NCBI GenBank assembly: GCA_006176705.1
Contig: QRFJ01007117.1
Span: 62,001 to 126,000, forward strand
From: Cocos nucifera
Taxonomy: Eukaryota; Streptophyta; Magnoliopsida; Arecales; Arecaceae
Direction of reading: 5' to 3'
Length of the DNA: 64,000 nt
Made by a program: the position numbers and the translations under genes. The notes under the pieces were generated by a model. It ran no database searches. It was not told the DNA's origin and saw only the letters and a list, made by a program, of their open reading frames with translations. Positions within the stretch are counted from its first letter, which is position 1, and each line of letters opens with the position of its first letter. Below are positions 11,391 to 22,933 of this stretch, in pieces.

Positions 11391-11544
11391 TCATTTGGAT
11401 TTTGCTTTGTCGGGTGACTGAGATTAGATCAAAGATATTACATGCAGCTATCTAGAAATTATCTCAAGCATCACAAAAATCAGTGTCTGGGGAAGCCATT
11501 TCATTAAGCTGATATCATTGATAGCACATTCATCAATTTTCAGC

Positions 11545-12169
11545 ATTCCATGGTCAGGGTAGAGGGGTTCCTTCAAGTTGCTTTAGTCGATATGTGTTAG
11601 GTCTGATGACTTCATCCACCTTATAGGGGCCCTCCCAGTTTAGAGATAATTTACCCTACTTGCTTGGTTAGGAGATCTCTGCTTGACATAGTACCAAATC
11701 TCTAGCTCTGAAGGTTTTACCCTTAACCTAGGAGTTGAAATACCAAGCCACTCTATGTTGATCAGCTATCATTTTGATGCAGGCTTTCTCTCAAATTTCC
11801 TTTAGCAAGTCAATGTCTGCTCTAAGTTCTCCAAGGTTATTCTGCTTGCTGAAGTTCTCGACTTGCACCCAAGAAAGTTCGACCTCAACTAAGATCACAG
11901 CTTCAATTTTGAATGCCAAGCCATATGGAGTTTCTCTAGTAGGGGTCCTTTGAGTAGTTTGGTAAGCCTATAGTACATGATGAAGCTCATCCTCCTAAGA
12001 ACCTTTTGCTTGGTCAAGCCTGGTTTTTATACTCTATAATAGAGTTTAATTTGTTTCCTCAACTTCTTCATTCGCTTGTGGATGGCTTATGGATGTGAGG
12101 TGATGCAATATCTTTAGATCTTTACATAACACAATGAAGTTTCCATTGGTAAACTAATGGCCATTGTCT
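11545..12169 (-). pseudogene. Tat-A integrase, C-terminal part
   Basis: Minus-strand translation shows a typical Tat integrase tail: NWEGPYKVDEVIRPNTYRL followed by a QLEGTPL-type stretch near 11560-11640. Further upstream it shows the catalytic-core segment HLTSISHPQANEEVEETN. It is interrupted by stops and frameshifts. At 12169 the frame is broken by CACTA-2 within the conserved T-(D/N)-N-G-(R/H)-Q-F motif. The N-terminal part resumes at 16845. Confidence 0.8.
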
Positions 12170-12959
12170 TACTACAACAAAAAGCATTTTTGGTGATGTA
12201 AAAAAATATCGTAAATAGTAAATTTTCATTGCTAATAAATATTAGCGATGAAAATTTTGTCACTAATTATTCATCATAAAAAATTGGATCGTAGATAATA
12301 TTTTTTAATAGAAATAAAATTTTCATCACTAATAATAATTTTTTACAATAAAAAATTTTCATCAAATTTTTTTTTATTCATTTAATTATTTACAATGGAT
12401 ATATTTGCGATGAAAATTCATACTTTTACATCATAAATAATTACTTATCTACAATGGAAAAAATTAGTCAAAATAGTTAAATTATTTATGATGAAAAAAT
12501 TTTATCATAAAAAGTCAATTATTTGCAACAAAAAAGTTTCACTGCAAAAAATCAATTATCTGCGACATATTTTTTTCATCGCAAATAATGAACTTTTTAT
12601 GATGAAATTTTTTTATCATAAATAATAGACTTTTTATAATGAATTTTTATCATAAATAATTAATTTTTTATGACAAAATTCTTCCATCATAAATAATCAA
12701 TTTTTTTGTGATGAATTTTTTTCATTGCAAATAATTATGTCATAAATAATTAACTAAAAAACTTTTTTTAAAAAATTATAAATATATATTTTTAATTTAA
12801 ATTTTTAATATTTATATTTATAATCTATAAAATTAAAATAAAAAATCCACACAGTAAACCCATAAATAAATTTTATCATTTTATTATATTAAAATATAAT
12901 TATAAAAAATATTTTTTATAAATACAAAAGATCCAAAATAAAAATAAAAAATATAAAAA

Positions 12960-14340
12960 TAGCTCGTTGGCCATCAAGCATCGATATCTGGAGAACAAAA
13001 ATGGGTCGAGGAGGGGAGTGCTCGGAGGAGCCCGAATCGACCTACTGCTGCCTTATCAGTTATATCATCTACTCTATCTGCACCATCCGCTCTATCATCT
13101 GCATCTAGAATAGCTAGTACTCATCGATGCATGCACTCAACTCAATAGTCCACTGTCGATCCTCAGCAATCTATCTCTATATCTCTGCTAACCGAATATC
13201 ACAAGCAGCATGGATGTCAACCCTGGACGAACGTGAAGATGTGCGACCTATGATCCCATGCCCTAGCCTCCTAACATAATAGGATCTCGTATCAAGCACC
13301 TGATCATAGATCTCATCATCTATGGGTGCGGTCGAGCTTTCAGGAATAGGTTGGGATCTAATGTTTATCATACGATTCTTAAAATTAAAGTTATAGCTAT
13401 TCTAAGTTTGTACTGAAAATCAAAATACTAATAAAAAAATAGTTAAAAAATTTTATAAAAAGCTCCTAGTTTCTCGCCATCCAATCCCCTGACCATCGTT
13501 AGTGGGTCCGCTGGTAGATCTTAATCCTACCAAGAAGCTTGTCATTCTCTATATCTCTCTGCAATTTTAAAATAATCAATAAATTTTTTTTTAAATAGTT
13601 AAAGAGTTAAAATATGCTAAATAAAAATTACTTACCATCTGCTCTATATGGTGAGTGAATGGTCTCGAACCTCCATAATGCGAGATGGTCTGTCTCGCCT
13701 GATTTGCGGTATTTTGGGTACATTGATCTTACATAGTTAATGATCAAATTAGTAACTAACTAAATTTAAAAATAAATAATTTAATTATTAAACTCTAAAA
13801 AAAAGTTTAGATGCTTTAACATGATATACCGGGTCCTTATACGTGCAGCATATGAAAGCCCAATCCTCGATACTGATGCTATCATATGGCCGCACCACAC
13901 TGCCTCCACCCCCTGATCGTGCACTACAGCATATCAGTGGTGATGAATACGATGTCGCTACTTCTTAAAATACGAGCATAGATGATCATCCACAGCTTGC
14001 CGCACGCTATTGTGCTTGAAATCAATAATATCAAATATAGCTTGCTAATAACAAATGTTATAAGAATATAAAGCTAATTAAATATTTGAATAAATAATAT
14101 TTTATCTATAAGTGGCTATAGAAGGTTTTTCTCTGAGCCCGTATAACCTGATGCCAATTGAAAAGCATAATCAGGGCAAAGCTGTAGCATATGATACCCA
14201 GCTCAGTCTGCCATAGCTCACACCATCCCTTAATAGGCCTAATGTAGCCTGATAGAATCTCAATGCGGAGATGCTATCCTTCGTGCTCGCATTTCCAATG
14301 CTTAAGGGCAAGGTTCTTCGACAAACCTTGCCCTTGCCTC
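12960..14340 (-). pseudogene. CACTA-2 Transposase_24-like (Ptta/En/Spm) gene remnant
   Basis: Minus-strand frames give ARQTISHYGGSRPFTHHIEQ (about 13640-13720). Farther along comes a 64-residue segment at 13177-13371 with the YDQVLDTRSYYVRRLGHGI motif. Both are typical of the plant En/Spm accessory transposase family (Pfam Transposase_24), here called from memory. AT-rich breaks between the coding blocks may be introns. Stops prevent one continuous frame. By family it would be a DNA-binding transposition partner rather than the catalytic transposase. Confidence 0.6.
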
Positions 14341-14659
14341 ACCACTAATAGAGAATGGCATAAAATAATAATAAATAAATTATTAGTATGATAGCAATCT
14401 ATAAACCTAACAAGTATAATTAAAATCAAATTTTATTATATAAAAATATTAAAATACCACTCAGATCCTTCTCACTCAGACCTGCCTCACTTGGATCTGA
14501 CTTTATAGGACCTTCTGGCGACTCCGATGGTGTGGCAATGAAAATGGGAGAAGGCTCATCTTCAAGGGTAAGCTGGAGAAATGCTCATCCCCAGGGGTAG
14601 GCTAGGAAGGCATGCATTAAATTATTACCATGCATCTCTCTATGAAAATAAAGAGATGT

Positions 14660-15172
14660 ATCCAGATCCTAGACTAGATCTTGGATCAAATTTTGATCTA
14701 AATTCTAACCTCGATCCAATCTGGATCATGACCCAGATCCCAGACCAAATCTCAACTTGGATCTTGACCTCGATTCAATCCGGATCATGATCCAAATATC
14801 GAACAGGATCCCAGATCAAATCCTAAATCGGATCCTGATTTGAATTCGGACCTCGATCCGACCCGATTCATGACCTAGATCCTGGACTGGATCCGGGATT
14901 AGATCCTAGATCAAAATTTGATCCACATCTTTAGTCGGATCCTGGACTGAATCTTGATTTGGATCTGGATCTCGACCTTGACCCAATATGGATCATGATC
15001 CGGATCTCGAACCAGTTCCCATACTGGATTTCGGACCGAATTCCAACTCAAATACCAATCCAAATCCCAAACCAAATCCCGACCTCGATTCGACTTGGAT
15101 CATGACCTAGATCTTGATCCAAATCCCAAACCAGGTCTCGAATCAGATCCCGATTTAGATCCCAAATCGGAC
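14660..15172. repeat. GATCC-rich degenerate short-period repeat in CACTA-2
   Basis: Roughly 510 bases are built from variants of GATCCNGACC and GATCNNGACC, such as GGATCATGATCC, CCCAGATC and CTTGGATC, with GATC recurring every 6 to 18 bases. No ORF longer than a few dozen residues is credible. It lies between the coding region and the conserved promoter-side block of CACTA-2. Confidence 0.75.
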
Positions 15173-15299
15173 AGTTCATATACATTAAAAATTAAAAGAT
15201 TCGGCTAATAGATAAATAATCTTTGCTAATAGTTTGATCATTTATACGGTAGTGATTATAAAATGCAAACCGCATGTATATAAACTATCTAAAACTATT

Positions 15300-15665
15300 T
15301 GCCTCTTGATACATATTCTTAAAGTCCTTAAGCAATTATACTTATGCTTTTATAAAATCTACTTAATATGGATGATTTATATATGTGGAGTTTAGATTTT
15401 ATGATCACCATCGTACAGATGATTAAAATAATAACAAAGATCATTTATCTAAAAAATTATCTTATAATCAAATGTCATTTGATTTTTGATCACTCATTTT
15501 TTATTTAATAGTCTAAATCATTCCGTACTAAATTAACAATGATAATGATGTTTGATTGAAGTAAAATTTTGAGAGTATGCTATAAATATCACATAGATTA
15601 TTTTTGAAAATTCTTGGATCCATCAGTGGTCTCTATCTATCAGATCATCATGCGGTTGTTTGTGA
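15300..15665 (-). repeat. Promoter-side block shared by CACTA-2 and CACTA-1
   Basis: This block aligns by eye with 61480-61850. Shared landmarks in order include ATTATGCTTGTGCTTTT, TTTTATGATCA-CATCGTA, TCCGTACTAAATTA, GAAGTAAAA, a GAGAGTATGCTA-type stretch and TGGTCTCTATCTAT. It occupies the same place in both transposons, between the gene body and the right subterminal repeats. It is non-coding. The simplest reading is a common ancestral 5' region of one CACTA lineage, possibly promoter. Confidence 0.7.
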
Positions 15666-15953
15666 TCATCAAAATCAAATTTTATTGATCGACATAGCTA
15701 GAGCTATCAGATCGAGATAGTTTTTTATGATGATACTCTAACGATAATTATTTAAATAATGAACGGTGAAGATGAACTTTAAATTTTAAAATTATATAAT
15801 ATTTAAAAAAAATTTATATAATTTTTTTTAAAAAATAATACTATTTTTTTAAAAATTAAAAAAAAATACTAATTTGCCTATGGGCTAACTAACTTATTGC
15901 ATCGGGCGTGTGCAGTTCATCTTTACTTGCTGCCTTTGAAAATAGTCCAAATA

Positions 15954-16740
15954 GTCCACCCTTTTAGTAGTTTTAAATTCTTGATTTAAGTACTGATTTA
16001 AAAATAGTTATTCATGATGGAAATCTTTGTTGCATCGTAAATAATAGATTCTTTATGATGAAAATTTTTCATCATAAATAGTCCATCCTTTTATATTTTT
16101 TAAATTACTGATTTAAGGGTAGTTATTTACGATAAAAATTTTTCATCATAAATAATCAATTATTTATGATGTAAATAATTTTTTTTTCATAAATAATCAA
16201 TTATTTATGATAAAAATATTATTTATATCATAAATAATTGATTATTTATGATGAAGAATTTTTGTCGTAAATAGTCCATTCTTTTACATTTGTTTAAATT
16301 ACTGATTTAAGAGTAGTTATTTATGATAAAAAATTTTCTTTATAAATAATTAATTATTTATGATGAAAGTCTTATTTGCATCATAAATAATTGATTATTT
16401 ATGATTAAAAATTTTTATCATAAATAGTCTATCCTTTTATATTTTTTAAATTATTAATTTAAGGGCAATTATTTATGATAGAAACTTTTCATCATAAATA
16501 ATTGATAATTTATGATAAAAATATTATTTATATCATAAATAATTGGTTATTTATAATAAAAAAATTTCATCATAAATAGTCCATCCTTATACTTTTTTCT
16601 AAATTACTGATTTATGAGCAGTTAGTTATGATGAAAATTTTTCATCTTAAATAATTAATTATTTATAATAAAAATATTATTTGCATCGTAAAAAATTAAT
16701 TATGTACGAAGAAAAATTATTTTTATCATAAATAATTTAT
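15954..16740. repeat. CACTA-2 right subterminal higher-order repeat
   Basis: Units begin GTCCATCCTTTTA at about 15954, 16081, 16274, 16427 and 16579. Each contains AAATTACTGATTTAAG, followed by alternating ATTATTTATGATGAAA and TTTTTCATCATAAATAAT blocks that are inverted repeats of each other. Unit length varies from about 127 to 193 bases. CACTA subterminal repeats are known transposase binding regions; specific binding here is inference. Confidence 0.75.
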
Positions 16741-16844
16741 TATTTATGATAAAAATATTTTTTTCATCATAAATATTCTTATTAGTGATGTAATTTTTTT
16801 CATCATAAATAATTACGTCGCAAAAAATTAGTTTTCTTGTAGTG

Positions 16845-17260
16845 TTTGTCCCTTATTGAGCTGAACTTACATATGATGGATTTCTAGACGAAGTCCTTCA
16901 CTTTAGCCTTGATGATACGCATGAGTGGCTCAGCTTCTATCTATTTGGTGGAGTAATCCACAATGATAAGCAAAAAATTTTATTGTCCTGATATTGTAGG
17001 AAACAGTCCAAGAATATCCATCCCCCACTGCATGAATAGTCAGAGCATGCTTATGGGGGTTAGTAATGCTGCCGATCATCACTGAATGTTGGCATTCCTT
17101 TATTATCGATCGCACCTCCTGACTAGATCGGTCACTTCTTGCTACATCGTCGGCTAGTAGTAGTCCTATCGAAGTAGCTTATAAGCTAGCAACCTTGCTC
17201 CTAGGTGGTTTCCTCATATCCCTTCGTATGTTTTCTATAATGCATAGTCAACCTCAAACG
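16845..17260 (-). pseudogene. Tat-A integrase, N-terminal part
   Basis: On the minus strand from 17260 downwards the translation includes GNHLGARLLAYKLLR, a zinc-binding-type RRCDR region, and then PFMQWGMDILGLFPTISGQ near 17020-16970, the start of the integrase catalytic core. Stops and frame changes occur throughout. CACTA-2 separates it from the rest of the core. 17261-17660 is the degenerate linker between RNase H and integrase. Confidence 0.8.
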
Positions 17261-17659
17261 AGCGCAAGCACCTAAGGAGGGGTAAAGAGTATGATATTTT
17301 GTATAACATCCCTTTGTGGAGGACATAGCGAGGCGTCTGATTTCTTAACTTTCAAGCTTCTTTTGGATCTTTGGGCAGTGTGCCTTCTTTGAAATATTGG
17401 ATTAATGGATCAATCCAGCTAGGCTCATGATCCACCTATAGCACAATCATAGGTTCTTCGATGCTGGGTTTCTAGACAACTTCGAAGAAAGTCATTTTGG
17501 GTAGTTCATTCTATGCCAAGGTTGCCAACTTGGATAGAAGGTCTACTCGAGAATTCTCTGCCCTTAGTATCTATTGGATGTTGAAGCTGATGAAGATCGA
17601 GGCCAAGTCTATTGCTTTCTGTAGGTATATCTTCATGTCTTCTTTCTGGGCTTCAAAAT

Positions 17660-18140
17660 CTCCTCTGAGATATTTGACCACTAATTAAGAGTCACTACAG
17701 GCCTTGAGATGCTCTATCCCCAGCTCCTTAGCTATATTGAGTTCTGTGGTTAGAGCCTTGTACTCAGCTTCATTGTTGGTAGCTGAAAACTCAAAGCGTA
17801 AAGCATACTCTACAACATTTCCCTCTGGACTAGTGAGGATTAATTCGACGCTCGAACCAGAGGAATTTGATGATCCATCGACATAAATGGTCCAAGAATC
17901 TACTTCTGATGGATTTGCTTCAACTTCAAATGGATTCACTCTGACTTTGAAAGGGCCCACTTTTGATTGCTCGGGTTCGGTGGTTTCTAGGATTGTGCAT
18001 TTCACTACAAAGTGTACCAATGCTTGAGCCTTGATTGAGGGTTTGGGCTGAAATTTAATGTCGAACTCAATAAGCTCGATTGCCCATTTTGCAATCCGAT
18101 CCGAGGCATCGGATAGATGTAAGAAGCGATCATCCACCAT
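17660..18140 (-). pseudogene. Tat-A RNase H (archaeal-type) domain
   Basis: An open stretch of about 150 residues shows ASDRIAKWAIELIEFDI, then WTIYVDGSSNSSGS (first catalytic Asp in VDGSS), LTSPEGNVVEYALRFEF and ATNNEAEYKAL (catalytic Glu), ending in ELGIEHLKACSDS, where the next Asp lies. This second, archaeal-type RNase H between the first RNase H and integrase marks Tat-lineage elements. Upstream sequence is lost at about 18140, where similarity stops abruptly. Confidence 0.85.
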
Positions 18141-18814
18141 CCACCATTTTTATGATGATCCATCAATCATGAGCAATTTAAAAATTAACCATGCATCAAT
18201 GACACATGTCTCAAATTCTCAATTCTTGAGAAGATGTATCATCATCTTATTAATTTCTTGGATGATTCATGGATACTAAAGTACAATAATAAATAAAAAA
18301 ATAATCTAATTTTATTAATTTAATAAGTCAAAATTATAAATTATATTCTTAGAGTATTTACAAGTGTCAGCCAATTTGACTTCTAGGGCATATATCTAAC
18401 AATGAAGATTAGGAGAAAGAAGAACTTTCTTTTCTTCCTTAGACCCCATGCCATAAGAGAGGAAAAACTCCTCCAATATCCCATGCCCCGAAAGCTCATG
18501 CCCACAATTATTTTTCAGATTTTTCTCACATGAATCAACTTAATCCCATGCCCCTTTAAAACCTTTCTTTAATAGGCATGCCATACTAATTTAAGATAAG
18601 GTGGAATCCTTATCTGATAAGGCTTGGAAGGGGCATCCAACTCTTGGATGCCTCCTTTCTGGTGCATGAGATAGCTCACGCAAAGGGAATATGGGGCATG
18701 GGTTTCACGAAAAAACAAAGAAGGGGCATGTGGGGAAGTGGTTGAGTGTGGGGTTTGTTGGGCTCTGACAATAATAAAATAAAGGATCATGAAGAAGAGG
18801 GCTATCCACATAGC

Positions 18815-18968
18815 CCATCTTTTCAATAGAGTAAGGATTAGAACATAGTTTGCAACCAACTATGTTGGTGCATTGTAACAAGTCTAGGATGTGTTTGGAT
18901 TGATATAGGAAAATTTCGTCACTTGATTGATCTGTTTGGATGTTAAAAAAGTATGACAATGAGCTCAT
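18815..18968 (-). pseudogene. Copia reverse-transcriptase scrap
   Basis: The minus strand encodes about 50 residues including SYFFNIQTDQSSDEIFLYQS, KHILDLLQCTNIVGCK and LCSNP, the stretch after the catalytic YVDD box in Ty1/copia RT (normally LGIE...QSKYI-DLL...). Sequence on either side does not continue the domain. It is an isolated fragment next to the truncated end of Tat-A. Confidence 0.65.
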
Positions 18969-19588
18969 ATTCTTTATCTAAAATAAATTAACAAATTCGA
19001 TGATGAGCTTGCAAAGAGTAATGTTATTATTGCTTGCCAGAATGATATCTTTGACAAAAAGGAGAAGATATAATGTAATGCTGGCATATGATATATCAAT
19101 AGTGAAAGATTTGATTGTGAATTCAAAAATTTGAAAGAGATATAATATGATGGAAATATCTTACCTAATCAGTTGGGATTTGTTTGAGTGTGTATTAAAT
19201 ATTTATAGCATGTATAAAAGTGATTAGAAGAAAAAAATAAGGAGAATATTATAGTGCCAATTCAAAAGGAAAATTTGAACTTGAATCTGAGTAGAGAGAG
19301 TATGAGAAAAATAAAGAGACGATTACACCAATAATTTGAATTCAAAAATCGAATTTGAACAGAGATAATTAATTTAAGGTATGCTATCAAAATGCACATA
19401 TCTTGCATCCAAGTCCACATAATCCAAACTCTAAACATGTCCTTCTTTATTAATGATAAAAATAAGTTCATTATGAGTTCAACATAGCTGCTCAAAAATA
19501 GCCAATACAAATTTACAATTGCAGATCCCGCCGAAGTGTTTATCCTATGGGCAGTATACCATTACTCCTATCCTAATAGGCGCCCACC
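18969..19588. other. AT-rich spacer, nothing recognised
   Basis: I see no coding frame with recognisable content, no terminal repeats and no RNA gene in this 620-base stretch. Short ORFs are composed of low-complexity hydrophobic residues typical of AT-rich non-coding DNA. Confidence 0.5.
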
Positions 19589-19607
19589 TTTATTTTTAAG
19601 ATTTATT
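19589..19607 (-). terminator. Candidate polyadenylation signals of the CoA ligase gene
   Basis: Two AATAAA hexamers on the minus strand (plus-strand TTTATT at 19589-19594 and 19602-19607) lie about 210-225 bases downstream of the stop codon, a usual 3' UTR length for a plant gene. Positional inference. Confidence 0.4.
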
Positions 19608-19814
19608 TGTGCGAGTGATACTAGTTCAGCATTTATTTTTCTTCGATACATATTGAGCTCAACAAATTGTCTCCAAAGTGCATCTTTTGTTATCCTACCA
19701 AAAAAAAATGCATGCTCTATTTAAGCTTGGAATGGCAAACTTGAATAGCCATCTAATACAACCACCACTTCTTCTCCCACAGAACGTACAACGTGCTCTC
19801 AGCAAAAATAGCCA

Positions 19815-22800
19815 TCAAAGCTTGGAAGTGGCAAGCTTGATGAGATCCTTCCTTAATATCTTCCCGGATGGATTCTTGGGAATGGCTGATACAAACGCCA
19901 CCTTGCGAATCCTCTTGTAAGGAGCCACCTAAAAGTTTCACAATTGATAAGAATATTAAGAATATCACACTCGACTTTGCTAATAACAGCACCTCTTATT
20001 ACTCCCAATCCATGGACTCACTCACCTGCTTTGCCAAAAACTCCATCACTCCAGTCTCGGACAAGTGTCTCCCAGCCTTCCTTACTATGTATGCCATTGG
20101 GTATTGGCCGACTTCTCTATCGGGGAACCTGCATCAAAATTCGTGTTTAGATTAGATTCGATGCAATCAGCAAAGTCCAATGAGATTTTAGAGGGAGAGA
20201 GAAAGGGGTGATTACGGGATCACGGCGGCATCGGTGATCGCAGGGTGGGTCAGCAATAGTGCCTCCAGCTCTGCGGGGGCCACCTACATGAGAAGTAACC
20301 ATCATTCAATTATGATCGGACGTCTCAAATGAATACCATTATAAGTTCAGATCATATGGATGGACGGTACCTGGTAGCCCTTGTATTTGATGAGCTCCTT
20401 GATTCGGTCCACCACGAAGAGATGACCGTCCTCATCGATGTAGCAAAGATCTCCGGTCCTTAGCCAACCCTCAGCTGAGTCCAACATGGTGCTCGTCGCC
20501 TCTGGATTCTTGAAATAACCTAATTATTAATTAAACATGGACAATACCGGCATACCATTAGAAAAATTATTAGCAGCTTATCAACATTAAAGACGTACAT
20601 TTTTCAGGACACCTTTTCTAGCATGCAGTCTCTCGACGAACTCGTAAGCATAAGAGCCTGTTGACCGACTCTTTAACTTAAGGTCCCTATCTTATTCACC
20701 ACCGCGGTACGCCATGCATGGTCGAGAGAGAGTGAAAGTTCAAAAAATATAAGGACATATTGAATGAATATTAAAATAATGATCAAGAGAAGATTATTGT
20801 TAGATCACGGTCCACTAAGGGATCAATCAATAAGTTTCCTAACTTTTTACGATTTAGTATAAAAAACTAATTGTATATGATATGACTATAATTTAACAAC
20901 AATATACACTGCTACCCACTTGTCACTTGCTTTATACAAACATATATAATAGAAAATCTTAAGAGTTGGTTCATTGATTTAACTACCATCTCATATCTAA
21001 TCCTTTACAAAATTAATATGATGCTAATTCTTAGACATATATAGATCTTTTTCATATAATTAAAGATTTATTTGGATATTTCCACAAAAATATCTTATTG
21101 AAATCACATTTTCTAAGGATTTGTGACAATGCCGATCTATTAGCCTATTGCAAACCAAAAAAAAAGACTTCTTCTTTTCCTATGATTCGGACCGCATGCT
21201 GCTAGTTTGATATTAGCTACGTTCATATAGACTTTCTAATCAATACATCCAGTATAAAATCAGCCTAAATTCTGCTGAATTATCCAAACAACTTCAAATT
21301 ATTTTTCTAATATAATCACATAATATGAAAGATTATCAAATAGATATAAATAGCAAATTTTAGATGCAAAGTGCTATCAGATTAAGTCCTTTCACAAAAT
21401 ATGGCGCAAGGAGTATATTCTCCATCAATAGGCTCCGATTACTAAATTACAGTTACAACAAAAGCTTGGAATATTTTTAATAAAATAAGAAAAAAAAAAC
21501 AAGAAGAGCGGGTACGAGTTGTATCTTTCGTACCAAAGATGATCCACATTTTTTTTTAGACATCAACAGTTGGATCGCGCGCAAAAGAGTGATCGATCTT
21601 CTATTACAACGTCAACCATTGGCAGCCATTACGCGATCCAACGTCGGTGATTCATTCTTTCACGCGGAAGTGACAACCCGAACCCAAGGATGGAGAGGCT
21701 TTCCTTACCTTTCATGACGTAGGGACCTCGGATCCAGAGCTCGCCGGTGCGGTTCACCGGCAAGGGCATACCGGTGTCCGGATCCACGATCCTGGCCTCC
21801 GTGTTGGCCGACAGCAGCCCCGCCGTCCCGTACCGCCTGCTCTCCTCCGCCGAGTCCGTTGACGCCCCCATCCCCGTGCTCTCCGTCAGCCCATACGACT
21901 GCAAAATCTCCACCGCCGGATACTTCTCCCGGAACCCCTCGATCACCTCCCTCCCCAGCGGCGCACCGCCGGACAGGACCCGCCGGAGCCGCCCCAACGG
22001 CAGTGGCGCCGCCTGATTCAACATTGCCACCAGGATCGGCGGCACCAGAGGCAGGTACGTCGCCCCGTACTCCCCGACCGACCGGATCATCTCCCCCAAC
22101 TCGAATCTGGACAAGATCACCACCGTTGATCCAGCTCCCAGCAGCCCCGTCGCGAATGCCGCCAGGCCGTAGATGTGGAACATCGGAACGGTGCAGATGA
22201 ACGTCTCCAGCGCGCCGCCGCCCTCCTCCAGCTTGAGCCGGTTAAGGATGATCTGGACCATCGAGATCATATTCCGATGGGTCGCCACCACGCCTTTGCT
22301 GGTGCCGGTGGTTCCGGATGAGTACAGGAGCGTCGCCGTGTCGTCCTGGCTCACCAGCTCCTGATGGCGCCGGTGATTGGGCTCCATCGCCGTCAGTTCC
22401 TCGATCGTGTAGCGGATGCGGGTATCGTCGCCGGCGATCCGGCGGTCCTCGAGGAGGACGATGGGGAAATCGCGGTCGCGGGGGAGTTTTCCGGCGAGGG
22501 GCCGGGTCGCGAAAGCCAGGATCGGGTCGGAATCGGAGATTTGCTTGGCGATTTCTTGTTGGGTGTTTAGGGGATTAGTGGTGGTGAGGACGGCGCCGAG
22601 GGACATGACGGCGAGGGAGACGACGGGGAAGTGGATGGAGTTGGGGGAGAGGAGGAGGACGACCTGGCCCTTGCGGACGGAGAGGCGGGAGGAGAGGGCA
22701 GAGGAGAGGGCGGCGACGGAGCGCCAAAGAGCGGGGAAGGAGACGCGGCGGCCGGAGGCGGCGTCGATGAGGGCGGTGGTGCCGGAGTGGCGGCGGGAGG

Positions 22801-22933
22801 AGAGGAATGTGGTGACGTCGAGGTGGGGGTCGGAAGGGAGGGGGACGGGCTTGCGCTTGCTGTAGAAGATGGAGTTGGAGGGGCAGAAGCCGCTCCGAGG
22901 GTCCACCGGCAGTCCATCCGTTCGGTGTGCCAT
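19815..22933 (-). CDS. OPCL1: 4CL-like acyl-CoA ligase, OPC-8:0 CoA ligase type (peroxisomal)
   Basis: Five exons with GT-AG introns: 22933-21709, 20519-20371, 20283-20216, 20128-20026 and 19928-19815. They join in frame to 1,659 bases (552 aa) with no internal stop. Adenylation motifs are intact: LLYSSGTTGTSKG (202-214), GELWIRGPYVMKGY across the first splice, GWLRTGDL (426-433) and PKNPSGK with catalytic Lys538. The C-terminus is SKL, a type-1 peroxisomal signal. The family activates acids via acyl-AMP to CoA thioesters; OPCL1-type members load OPC-8:0 for beta-oxidation in jasmonate synthesis. The ATG at 22933 fits the family N-terminus (DPRSGFCPSNSIFYSKRKP) better than an in-frame ATG at 23047. 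Exon 1 is GC-rich as in many monocot genes. Substrate is inferred; a close 4CL-like paralogue is the alternative. Confidence 0.9.
20520..21708 (-). other. Intron 1 of the CoA ligase gene
   Basis: The 1,189-base AT-rich intron has donor GTAAGG directly after ATGAAAG and acceptor ATAATTAG before GTTATTTC. It splits the GPYVMKG-YF motif at a position that restores the codon for Gly. I see no transposon or ORF inside it. Confidence 0.85.

Larger units (their letters stand above)
12170..16844 (-). mobile_element. CACTA-2: non-autonomous CACTA (En/Spm) transposon
   Basis: Left end TACTACAACAAAAAGC, right end (other strand) CACTACAAGAAAACTA: CACTA-type inverted termini with one changed base at the left end. 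The flanking 3 bases are TCT and TTT, a target duplication with one mismatch. Removing the element restores the integrase reading frame. Both ends carry subterminal repeats of the form TTTTTCATCATAAATAAT / ATTATTTATGATGAAAA (12180-12760 and 15954-16830). Inside is a minus-strand Transposase_24-like gene, a GATCC-rich tract and a block shared with CACTA-1. No TNP2 catalytic region is seen. Confidence 0.85.
4449..18140 (-). mobile_element. Tat-A: truncated Ty3/gypsy Tat-lineage retrotransposon
   Basis: The element reads on the minus strand. From its 3' end (left) it comprises the 3' LTR (4449-5604), a polypurine tract (5605-5617), a plus-strand accessory gene (5890-9297), a tandem-repeat 3' region (9543-9990 and 11310-11390), integrase (11545-12169 and 16845-17260) and an archaeal-type RNase H (17660-18140). 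Homology stops at about 18140. RT, protease, gag and the 5' LTR are absent. Two later insertions split it: a solo LTR at 9992-11309 and CACTA-2 at 12170-16844. RNase H followed by integrase with an extra convergent gene is a Tat-lineage layout. Confidence 0.8.

Noticed and set aside
18569..18859. 96-residue minus-strand ORF with a hydrophobic start
   Set aside because: It overlaps the copia RT scrap in another frame, shows no recognised domain, and lies in LTR-like debris.
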